This document shows positions 8,430-14,563 of a stretch of DNA of 44,727 bases, in pieces. The notes below the pieces were generated by a model. It searched no databases. It was not told where the DNA came from and saw only the letters and a program-made list of their open reading frames with translations. Both the position numbers and the translations under genes were made by a program. This stretch comes from Mycobacterium sp. PO1. Lineage in GTDB: Bacteria > Actinomycetota > Actinomycetes > Mycobacteriales > Mycobacteriaceae. The stretch lies in contig NZ_BLTG01000059.1 of assembly GCF_017312405.1 (NCBI RefSeq), forward strand, positions 1 to 44,727, in the 5' to 3' direction. The stretch's first letter is position 1, and each line of letters opens with the position of its first letter.

Positions 8430-9848
8430 TCAGCTCTGGTCGCCGGCGGGATCCTCGGACTCGCGACGCGCGGAGGTGGGCGCTTCCCGGTCGGCGCGGT
8501 CCGCCTCGTCCTCGTCGGTGTCGATCCCCGGTTCGGGTTCGTCGGCGTCGGCGGCCTCGTCGGCCTCAGCAACGTCACCGGCGCCTTCCGGGAGGTCCAC
8601 GTCGGCCCGGTGGTCGTCCGCGTCGTCGGGCGCGGTCGGGTCGTCGGCCCGCCGGTCGTCCGGGTGGTCGGCCAGCCGCTCGTCCGGCCGGTCGTCCGGG
8701 TGGTCGAAGCCGCCGGCGTCCGAGGCGTCTGGGTCGTCGATCACGGTCCCGTCATCGGCGCTTGGGTCGTCCGGGTACTCGGCGGCGTGTGCATCGTCGG
8801 TGTTTCCCCCGACGCTTCCCTCGACGATTCCCTCGCCGGCGATCACGCTGTCGGGGTCAGCTCCACCCGATAGCGCATCGTCGGCCGTGCGGCCCGGCTC
8901 ATCCGTGGCCATCGGTGTGGCCGCCCCGGCGTCATCCACACCACCCGGGGAAGTCTCCACGGTCGGCGGCGGAGTGCCGTTGCCCCAATCCGCGCCCTCG
9001 CCCTGCGAAATGTAGTCCGGCCGGTCGTAGTCGCGTTCGACCAGCGGCCGGTACTTGGCGTCGAGCTCCGCCATGCGTTCGTCGGTGGTGAACCAGTCCA
9101 TCCACTTGAGCATCGGAAGCACATCGGCCTTGATCAGCATGTAGGTGCTGCCGTCGGCATCCTGATAGACGAGGTAGTCCGGGTCGTTGATGTCGATGGG
9201 ATCGAAGTAGTCCAGATGGCGGGCGAATGTCAGATTGATCATCGAATACCACCCCCATCGGGTGGGCCGGTCGGCGACGCTGTCGTACTGCATCGCCACG
9301 TCGAGGTGCTGGTAGGGCTGCGCCTCGGGAAGGCCGGCGTAGGAGTTCTTGCGGTCGTCCCCGCCGTACTTGTTCTCGGGGTTTCCGAACGTGACGATCA
9401 GTTTGAGCCGGTCGACGTCGGGAGCGATGGCCGGTTCGTTCTCCCAGGCCCGCATCCTGTCGTACACGGACGCCGCGCCGAGGGAGAACCCCATCACGAT
9501 CAGCGGTCCCTGGGTGGCGTCGATGGCGTCCTGCATCTGTTGTGACCCCATCGCGACGCCGAACGGGTGGCGCGCATTCCTGATCGAGCGGCACGTGTTG
9601 TGCGCACAGAAGGCCCCGCTGAACGCGGTCTGGGCCGTCCCGGCAGGTTGGGCGGTGCCTTCGGCCACCAGAACCGTGGCCGCCGGTGCCGACGGGGCCC
9701 ACGACAGCGCCAGTGCCGCCGACGTCGACAGGGTGGCGGCCAGTGCTCCCCGGCGCCCGCGCGGGGTGCGTCGGCGGTGCCGGCCGGCAGATCGGCTCCG
9801 GTTCACTGGGCGTTCATTTGAGCAAACGACATCGACAGACGCAAACAT
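8430..9848 (-). CDS. secreted PE-PPE-domain (cutinase-like) alpha/beta hydrolase, paralogue B, acidic Asp/Pro tail
   Basis: 472 residues. Basic N-terminus (SRSAGRHRRRTPRGRRG) followed by a hydrophobic segment and AxA-type cleavage site (APSAPAA, near residue 57). The hydrolase domain has nucleophile elbow GFSLG (Ser122), TFGNPENK and the same FCAHNTC cysteine pair as paralogue A. After about residue 315 comes an acidic tail with recurring HPDDR, ADDP and EADEA-type units, unlike the Ser/Asp tail of A. Start ATG 9848 is chosen because GGGGGAGGG sits about 7 nt upstream; GTG 9887 has no such site, and GTG 9806 is another option that would still keep the signal peptide. It reads in the same direction as paralogue A and the DUF881 gene. 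Function is inferred from the fold only. Confidence 0.85.
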   Translation of the reverse strand: MFASVDVVCSNERPVNRSRSAGRHRRRTPRGRRGALAATLSTSAALALSWAPSAPAATVLVAEGTAQPAGTAQTAFSGAFCAHNTCRSIRNARHPFGVAMGSQQMQDAIDATQGPLIVMGFSLGAASVYDRMRAWENEPAIAPDVDRLKLIVTFGNPENKYGGDDRKNSYAGLPEAQPYQHLDVAMQYDSVADRPTRWGWYSMINLTFARHLDYFDPIDINDPDYLVYQDADGSTYMLIKADVLPMLKWMDWFTTDERMAELDAKYRPLVERDYDRPDYISQGEGADWGNGTPPPTVETSPGGVDDAGAATPMATDEPGRTADDALSGGADPDSVIAGEGIVEGSVGGNTDDAHAAEYPDDPSADDGTVIDDPDASDAGGFDHPDDRPDERLADHPDDRRADDPTAPDDADDHRADVDLPEGAGDVAEADEAADADEPEPGIDTDEDEADRADREAPTSARRESEDPAGDQS

Positions 9849-9986
9849 GGCATGGCCCTCCCCCGAAGCACAGCCGCAAGCGGACAATCGCGTTCAGAAC
9901 AGGTCTTGCTGTCCGAACAGCGAAATTCTGTATATCAGGAGGAACACAGAAGCGCTAGGCGACAGCTAATTTTCGAAACCGTCGAT

Positions 9987-10748
9987 TCAGTAGCCCAGCG
10001 GACCCATCGGCTCCGCGTACTCCATCCGGACCGGCTCGGTGTGGCCGACGAGCTCCACGTCGCGCTGCTCCTCGCTGTAGCCCAGCCCGAATCGATCGAC
10101 GTAGCGCTTGTACAGCGTCACCATCGGCGCGGCCGCCAGCGCGTCCTGCATCGCCGCGGCATCACCGATCGCCGAGATGACATAGGGCGGACTGTAGGTG
10201 CGGCCGTTGAGCAACAGCGTGTTGCCCACACAGCGCGGCGCCGATGTCGCGATGATGCGCTGATCCTGCACCTGCACACCTTCGGCTCCCGCGCTCCACA
10301 TGGCGTTGAGCACCGCTTCGATGTCCTGCTGGTGGACGACGAGGTCGTCGGGGGAGGCGTCGCGCGGAAACCGGCCCTGGGCGTCGCGTTGCGCATCGTC
10401 GAGCGTCACCACCAGGCCCGGGCCCCGCAACGGGGTCAACCCGGCGGCACCGGCCAGGGCATCTCCGCGGCGGGTGATCGCCTCCAGCGCCGCCGCCGAC
10501 GACGGGGTGCCGCCGTGATGGTTGGCGATGGCGTCCGCGGCGGCGTCGCGTTCGGCGGTCAACCGGTCCACCGACTGCTGCGCCTCGCGCACCAGATCGA
10601 CCAGCCGGGGAGCGTCACTGCCCCGGATCTCGTCGCCCCCCGAGACGCTGTGCGTCACCCCGAGCAGCAATCCCGCGGCCACACACACCGCCGGCACGCC
10701 CCAGCGCCACGCCGAGCGTGTCGGCCGCGGCGGCGTCGAGTCCGGCAT
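9987..10748 (-). CDS. DUF881 family membrane-anchored protein (Rv0012-like)
   Basis: 253 residues with a short Pro/Arg-rich N-terminus, one membrane segment (about residues 17-35) and an extracytoplasmic DUF881 domain. Family features seen are a coiled stretch after the membrane (LVREAQQSVDRLTAERDAAA), GPGLVVTLDD, and VHQQDIEAVLNAMW followed by the Ala-Glu turn typical of DUF881. The family often sits next to division genes in actinobacteria; here it is divergent from crgA. Start ATG 10748 has AGGAG 9 nt upstream, whereas the ATG at 10757 immediately abuts that site. The molecular function of the family is not established. Confidence 0.85.
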   Translation of the reverse strand: MPDSTPPRPTRSAWRWGVPAVCVAAGLLLGVTHSVSGGDEIRGSDAPRLVDLVREAQQSVDRLTAERDAAADAIANHHGGTPSSAAALEAITRRGDALAGAAGLTPLRGPGLVVTLDDAQRDAQGRFPRDASPDDLVVHQQDIEAVLNAMWSAGAEGVQVQDQRIIATSAPRCVGNTLLLNGRTYSPPYVISAIGDAAAMQDALAAAPMVTLYKRYVDRFGLGYSEEQRDVELVGHTEPVRMEYAEPMGPLGY

Positions 10749-10784
10749 GGGCTTCATCTCCTGGGAGCAGGTTCGCGGCTACGT

Positions 10785-10797
10785 TAGGCTTTGCCTA
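10785..10797. promoter_or_regulatory. perfect inverted repeat TAGGC-TTT-GCCTA in the DUF881/crgA divergent region
   Basis: A 5-bp perfect inverted repeat with a 3-nt centre lies 37 bp upstream of the DUF881 start and 72 bp upstream of crgA. It resembles part of the DtxR/IdeR box (TTAGG...CCTAA) but does not keep the full 19-bp spacing, so operator identity is uncertain. Confidence 0.3.
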
Positions 10798-10868
10798 CAC
10801 ATCGTCGCACCAACCGGTGGTTTTAGGACACCGGCGGCCGGTGCGACGCCGATCGTCCGAAGGTTCGC

Positions 10869-11150
10869 ATGCCCAAGTCCAAGGTCCGTAAGAAGAACGA
10901 CTTCACCATCAACCCGGTGAGCCGGACGCCGGTGAAGGTCAAGGCCGGTCCGTCGAGCATGTGGTTCGTCGTTCTCTTCGTTGGTCTGATGCTGCTCGGC
11001 CTGGTGTGGCTCATCGTGTTCCAGCTGGCCGGCAACGGTCCCGACGCTCCCAGCTTTCTGCAGTGGATGGCCGACCTCAATGTGTGGAACTACGCCATCG
11101 CGTTTGCCTTCATGATCACGGGTCTGCTGCTCACGATGCGGTGGCGGTGA
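10869..11150 (+). CDS. crgA: cell division protein CrgA
   Basis: 93 residues, matching the family length. CrgA is a small divisome membrane protein that bridges FtsZ, FtsQ, FtsI and CwsA. It has a basic cytoplasmic N-terminus (MPKSKVRKKNDF) with the conserved Pro-Val-Lys-Val-Lys segment, a first membrane helix (about residues 31-52), a short external loop with the family-typical LNVWNYAIAF, and a second helix ending in MRWR. It is divergent from the DUF881 gene. The partner gene cwsA lies 1.3 kb downstream on the same strand. Only a weak ribosome site (GAAGG) precedes the ATG. Confidence 0.96.
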   Translation: MPKSKVRKKNDFTINPVSRTPVKVKAGPSSMWFVVLFVGLMLLGLVWLIVFQLAGNGPDAPSFLQWMADLNVWNYAIAFAFMITGLLLTMRWR

Positions 11151-11222
11151 CCCGCGGCGGCCGCCGATTGAATTCATCTTGGTCGCTGCGCGTTACCGTC
11201 GGCGCTACCCGATCGTCACCAG

Positions 11223-11270
11223 ATCACACGGTTGTGATTCATCCCCATTGGGGATAGCACTTGTGGATAA
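11223..11270. promoter_or_regulatory. two inverted repeats and a consensus DnaA box upstream of the PH-domain gene
   Basis: Within 48 bp lie ATCACA-CGGT-TGTGAT (11223-11238), the near-perfect palindrome ATCCCCATTGGGGAT (11241-11255) and TGTGGATAA (11262-11270). The last is the exact complement of the consensus DnaA box TTATCCACA. The gene they precede starts at 11300. The sequences are certain; their use as operators is inference. Confidence 0.5.
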
Positions 11271-11299
11271 CCCCGTTGTCCGCGGTAGGAGAGGGTGAA

Positions 11300-11728
11300 A
11301 TGTCCGCCCAGCAAACTTCGTGGGGTCCGCCGACCGCGGGCCTCGTCGGGGCCGCGATTCTCGGTGTTTTCCTCGGCGTCAGCGCTGTGACGCTGGTCAC
11401 AGACGTGCCGGGACGCATCTTGATCGGCCTTGCCGCGGTCGGTTTGCTGCTGTTTGCCGTCATGTCGTGGCGCGCTCGACCGAAACTGGCAATCGACGAC
11501 GGCGCCTTGATCTACCGCGGCTGGTGGCGGCAGCGGGAACTCACCAAAGCTGACATCGCCCTGATCCGGATCACCGAGTTCCGCCGCATCGGGCGCAAGG
11601 TGCGCCTGCTGGAGATCGACACGACCGACGACCGACTGCTCGTCCTGAGCCGCTGGGACCTCGGCACCGACCCGTTGCACGTGCTCGACGCGCTCACCGA
11701 AACCGGATTCGCCCCCGGCCGGGCGTGA
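11300..11728 (+). CDS. PH-domain membrane protein (Rv0010c-like)
   Basis: 142 residues. Two hydrophobic segments (about 14-36 and 41-57) are followed by a C-terminal bacterial PH-like domain (about 60-138) with features of the PF10756 group: LAIDDGALIYRGWWRQREL and a late WDLGTDPLHVLDAL helix. Start ATG 11300 is set by GGAGAGGG upstream; the ATG at 11261 would need translation through the palindrome/DnaA-box region and lacks a ribosome site. It is convergent with ppiA across a long hairpin. Function unknown; the neighbours point to the cell envelope. Confidence 0.85.
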   Translation: MSAQQTSWGPPTAGLVGAAILGVFLGVSAVTLVTDVPGRILIGLAAVGLLLFAVMSWRARPKLAIDDGALIYRGWWRQRELTKADIALIRITEFRRIGRKVRLLEIDTTDDRLLVLSRWDLGTDPLHVLDALTETGFAPGRA

Positions 11729-11730
11729 AG

Positions 11731-11771
11731 TCGGCGTGGTCGCCGACGCTGAGCGCCGACAACCACGCCGA
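11731..11771. terminator. bidirectional hairpin between the PH-domain gene and ppiA
   Basis: Arms TCGGCGTGGT (11731-11740) and ACCACGCCGA (11762-11771) are perfectly complementary, and the interior CGCCGACGC/GCGCCGAC can extend the stem imperfectly. It lies between two convergent stop codons (11728 and 11777). There is no T tract, as is common for mycobacterial hairpins. Confidence 0.6.
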
Positions 11772-11776
11772 AGTCG

Positions 11777-12304
11777 CTAGGAGATGGTGATCGACTCGAT
11801 CACGACCGGATCCGTCGGGCGGTCGCCCCGGTCGGTCGGCGTCTTGGCGATCGCGTCGACGACCTTCTGCGACTCGGGATCGACGACCTCACCGAAGATG
11901 GTGTGCCGGCGGTTCAGGTGCGGCGTCTCGGTGACCGTGATGAAGAACTGCGAGCCGTTGGTGCCGGGCCCGGCGTTGGCCATGGCCAGCAGGTAGGGCT
12001 TGTCGAACTGCAGTTCGGGGTGGAACTCGTCGGCGAACTTGTAGCCCGCGTCGCCACGGCCGGTTCCCGTCGGGTCGCCGCCCTGGATCATGAATCCGTC
12101 GATCACCCGGTGAAAGATCACGCCGTCGTAGAACGGGCCCGACGAGCCGCCCGACGCGTTCTCGGTGCTGTAGTCCTTGGTGCCCTGAGCCAAGCCGACG
12201 AAGTTGGCCACGGTCTTGGGCGCGTGGTTACCGAACAAGGCGATCTTGATGTCGCCCCGGTTCGTGTGCAGGGTCGCGGTCGCGGTCTGAATAGGACTCG
12301 TCAC
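11777..12304 (-). CDS. ppiA: peptidyl-prolyl cis-trans isomerase, cyclophilin type A
   Basis: 175 residues. Cytosolic cyclophilin that catalyses proline isomerisation in protein folding. Family signatures seen: VIFHRVIDGFMIQGGDPTGTG with the catalytic Arg, FADEFHPEL, LLAMANAGPGTNGSQFFIT and HTIFGEV. The GTG at 12304 is the most upstream possible start because an in-frame TGA lies three codons before it, so the protein is a few residues shorter than the 182-residue M. tuberculosis orthologue (Rv0009). Confidence 0.96.
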   Translation of the reverse strand: MTSPIQTATATLHTNRGDIKIALFGNHAPKTVANFVGLAQGTKDYSTENASGGSSGPFYDGVIFHRVIDGFMIQGGDPTGTGRGDAGYKFADEFHPELQFDKPYLLAMANAGPGTNGSQFFITVTETPHLNRRHTIFGEVVDPESQKVVDAIAKTPTDRGDRPTDPVVIESITIS

Positions 12305-12412
12305 GGGAAGTCAGTGTGCCACGCCCCCTCCCGGGCCCAACCGGGCACCGTGGAGTTCGGCGAGATGGCAGGCTGATAGGCGCGACACCGCCAGGTGTGA
12401 AAGAGGTGGACT

Positions 12413-12847
12413 ATGCGCTCCAAGACCGAACTCCGACTGACCCCACGTCAGCGACTGAGCCGCGGGTTGAAGTACTCGACGATCGGTCCGGTCGACGTCA
12501 CCAGGGGAGCGCTCGGAATCGGGGTGGATTCGGCCCGCTCGTCGGCGGCCTGGGTCGGCGACCGATACCGGCGCAGTGAACTGGCCAGACAACTCAAGGC
12601 CGAGCTGAACGCGGCGCAGGAGACCGTCGCCGCCGAGCTGGCCGCGGCACAGGAAGCGGTGGCGCAGCTGCCCGACACCCTCACCAAGGCGCGCCGGACC
12701 CGCTCTCGGCGCCGGACGCTGCTGATCGCCGGTGTCGGCGCGGTCGTCCTCGCCGGGGGAGCGGCGGCATTCGTGATCGTGCGGCGTTCCACCCAGCCGG
12801 AGCCGTCGGCGTTGGAGCCCAGCGTCGAAGTCACCCCCAAGCCGTAA
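12413..12847 (+). CDS. cwsA: cell wall synthesis protein CwsA
   Basis: 144 residues (M. tuberculosis Rv0008c has 145). CwsA is a small membrane protein that interacts with CrgA and Wag31 and influences polar growth. It has a cytoplasmic N-terminus with the conserved TIGPVDVTRGALGIGVDSA, an Ala/Glu-rich helical region likely to form a coiled coil (about residues 60-90), a basic KARRTRSRRR stop-transfer cluster, one membrane helix (about 102-124) and a short Pro-rich external tail. AAGAGGTGG precedes the ATG. The 13-bp gap to sdaA suggests a shared transcript. Confidence 0.92.
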   Translation: MRSKTELRLTPRQRLSRGLKYSTIGPVDVTRGALGIGVDSARSSAAWVGDRYRRSELARQLKAELNAAQETVAAELAAAQEAVAQLPDTLTKARRTRSRRRTLLIAGVGAVVLAGGAAAFVIVRRSTQPEPSALEPSVEVTPKP

Positions 12848-12860
12848 CGCGTCGCGCGCC

Positions 12861-14207
12861 ATGACCGTCTCGGTGTTCGATCTGTTCTCCGTCGGTATCG
12901 GACCGTCGAGTTCGCACACCGTCGGGCCGATGCGGGCCGCACACCGCTTCGTCGACCAGCTGGTGGCCGAAGACCGGCTCACCGACGTGGCCCGCATCCG
13001 TGTCGAGCTCTACGGCTCACTCGGCGCCACCGGGGCCGGTCACGGCACGCCCGGCGCAGTCCTGCTCGGCCTCGAGGGTTTCGCTCCCGAGACGGTCGAC
13101 CCCGCCGAGGCCCGGAACCGCGTCGACGCCATCCGCACAAACCGGCGGCTACGCCTGGCCGGAGAGCACCCGATCGAGTTCGACCCGGCCGCAGACGTCG
13201 TTCTGTCGTTGCGCGCCATGGAATTCCACAGCAACGGCATGGTGTTCACCGCGTTCGCCGGTGACGGGGGAGAGCTGCTGCGCAGGGTGTACTACTCGGT
13301 GGGCGGGGGATTCGTCCTCGCCGAGGGCGAAGCGACTGCTGCCACTCCGGCGGTGCCGCATCCGTTCACCACCGGCGCGGAACTGGTGAGTCTGGCCGTC
13401 GAGAACAACTGCCGGATCGCCGAGATCATGGCCCGCAACGAGGCGGCGCTCGGGCACGCGGAGCTCCGTGAGGGCCTCCTGCGCATCTGGGCGGTGATGC
13501 GCGAGTGCGTGGACAACGGACTCCACGCCGAAGGGGTGTTGCCCGGCGGTCTGCGGGTCCGTCGTCGGGCACCGGCGCTGGCGCAGGCACTCGAGGCCGA
13601 TCCGACCGACCCGCTCTACGCGATGGACTGGGTGACCGTGTTCGCGCTCGCGGTCAACGAGGAGAACGCCGCAGGCGGCCGGGTTGTCACCGCACCCACC
13701 AACGGCGCCGCCGGCATCATTCCCGCTGTGCTGCACTACTACTGGCGCTTCGTCCCGGACGCCTGCGAGGACGGCGTCGTCGAGTTCCTGCTCACCGCCG
13801 CGGCCATCGGCCAGTTGTTCAAGACCAATGCCTCGATCTCCGGCGCGGAGGTCGGCTGCCAGGGGGAGGTGGGCTCGGCATGCTCGATGGCGGCCGCCGG
13901 GCTGGCCGCGGTGCTCGGTGGCACGCCGGCGCAGGTGGAGAACGCCGCCGAGATCGGCATCGAGCACAACCTCGGGCTGACCTGCGATCCCGTCGGCGGC
14001 CTGGTGCAGATCCCGTGTATCGAACGCAACGCCGTGGCCTCGGTCAAGGCGATCACCGCCGCGCGGATGGCGTTGCGCGGCGACGGAATCCATCACGTCA
14101 GCCTGGACACCGCGATCAAGACGATGCGCGACACCGGGGCCGACATGGCCGAGAAGTACAAGGAGACGTCACTGGGCGGGCTCGCCCTCAACGTCGTCGA
14201 ATGCTGA
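12861..14207 (+). CDS. sdaA: L-serine dehydratase, single-chain [4Fe-4S] type
   Basis: 448 residues. Converts L-serine to pyruvate and ammonia. The N-terminal beta domain begins with the typical SVFDLFSVGIGPSSSHTVGP; the C-terminal alpha domain holds the iron-sulfur site. Cys333 (VGCQGE), Cys375 (LTCDPVGG) and Cys386 (IPCIERN) have the spacing of the cluster ligands in characterised enzymes. The last residue is Cys448, as in enzymes where the C-terminal cysteine reaches back to the unique iron as a tail-in-mouth inhibitor. In M. tuberculosis sdaA (Rv0069c) is elsewhere, so its position between cwsA and tRNA-Ala is a local insertion or rearrangement. It ends 8 bp before the convergent tRNA-Ala. 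Confidence 0.95.
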   Translation: MTVSVFDLFSVGIGPSSSHTVGPMRAAHRFVDQLVAEDRLTDVARIRVELYGSLGATGAGHGTPGAVLLGLEGFAPETVDPAEARNRVDAIRTNRRLRLAGEHPIEFDPAADVVLSLRAMEFHSNGMVFTAFAGDGGELLRRVYYSVGGGFVLAEGEATAATPAVPHPFTTGAELVSLAVENNCRIAEIMARNEAALGHAELREGLLRIWAVMRECVDNGLHAEGVLPGGLRVRRRAPALAQALEADPTDPLYAMDWVTVFALAVNEENAAGGRVVTAPTNGAAGIIPAVLHYYWRFVPDACEDGVVEFLLTAAAIGQLFKTNASISGAEVGCQGEVGSACSMAAAGLAAVLGGTPAQVENAAEIGIEHNLGLTCDPVGGLVQIPCIERNAVASVKAITAARMALRGDGIHHVSLDTAIKTMRDTGADMAEKYKETSLGGLALNVVEC

Positions 14208-14215
14208 CGCACTTG

Positions 14216-14288
14216 TGGAGCCTAGGAGATTCGAACTCCTGACATCTGCCTTGCAAAGGCAGCGCTCTACCAACTGAGCTAAGGCCCC
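14216..14288 (-). tRNA. tRNA-Ala (anticodon TGC)
   Basis: 73 nt fold into a complete cloverleaf. The acceptor stem pairs GGGGCCT with AGGCTCC, D arm is GCTC/GAGC, the anticodon stem CTGCC/GGCAG encloses TTTGCAA with anticodon TGC, and the T arm AGGAG/CTCCT encloses TTCGAAT. The discriminator base is A. CCA is not encoded. Confidence 0.97.
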
Positions 14289-14291
14289 CGA

Positions 14292-14414
14292 TCAGGAAGG
14301 AACATCGGTGAGGCGGCCCGGCAAGGTGTGCCACACCTCGGGTTCGTGCTGGGTCCGCCACACCACCGCGGCGGCCACAGCGACGCCGGCTGCGAGCAGG
14401 AACACCAACTTCAT
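14292..14414 (-). CDS. DLW-39-like 40-residue membrane peptide between two tRNA genes
   Basis: 40 codons. The peptide opens MKLVFLLAAGVAVAAAVVW, a single hydrophobic helix, followed by a polar tail with PEVWHTLPGRL. Ribosome site GGAAAGG lies about 9 nt before the ATG. Actinobacteria carry a small family named DLW-39 with this layout (short helix, acidic residue-Val/Leu-Trp, then Thr), commonly beside these two tRNA genes; family membership is inferred from length, layout and place. The stop codon is 3 bp from the tRNA-Ala 5' end, so the mRNA and both tRNAs are probably one transcript. Function unknown. Confidence 0.72.
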   Translation of the reverse strand: MKLVFLLAAGVAVAAAVVWRTQHEPEVWHTLPGRLTDVPS

Positions 14415-14431
14415 CGATGTGAACCTTTCCG

Positions 14432-14505
14432 TGGGGCTAGGAGGACTCGAACCTCCGACCTCTTCGTTATCAGCGAAGCGCTCTAACCGCCTGAGCTATA
14501 GCCCC
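14432..14505 (-). tRNA. tRNA-Ile (anticodon GAT)
   Basis: 74 nt fold into a complete cloverleaf. Acceptor GGGGCTA/TAGCCCC, D arm GCTC/GAGC with loop AGGCGGTTA, anticodon stem CTTCG/CGAAG enclosing CTGATAA (anticodon GAT), and T arm GGAGG/CCTCC enclosing TTCGAGT. Discriminator A; CCA not encoded. Confidence 0.97.
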
Positions 14506-14529
14506 GTGCACCACACGGGCCGAGCGACG

Positions 14530-14559
14530 AGATTACCGTACGGTGTCGCTGTCTCCCAA
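14530..14559 (-). promoter_or_regulatory. candidate promoter of the tRNA-Ile / DLW-39 / tRNA-Ala unit
   Basis: On the minus strand a TTGGGA hexamer (14559-14554) and TAATCT (14535-14530) are 18 bp apart. The -10 ends 24 bp before the tRNA-Ile 5' end. The palindrome ACCGTACGGT (14535-14544) overlaps the spacer. Vegetative sigma-factor use is inferred. Confidence 0.4.
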
Positions 14560-14563
14560 ACCG

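Noticed and set aside
8385..8873. Val/Gly-rich 162-codon + strand frame opposite the acidic tail of paralogue B
   Set aside because: Its repetitive VVRVVG pattern is the antisense of the Asp-rich codons of the real gene.
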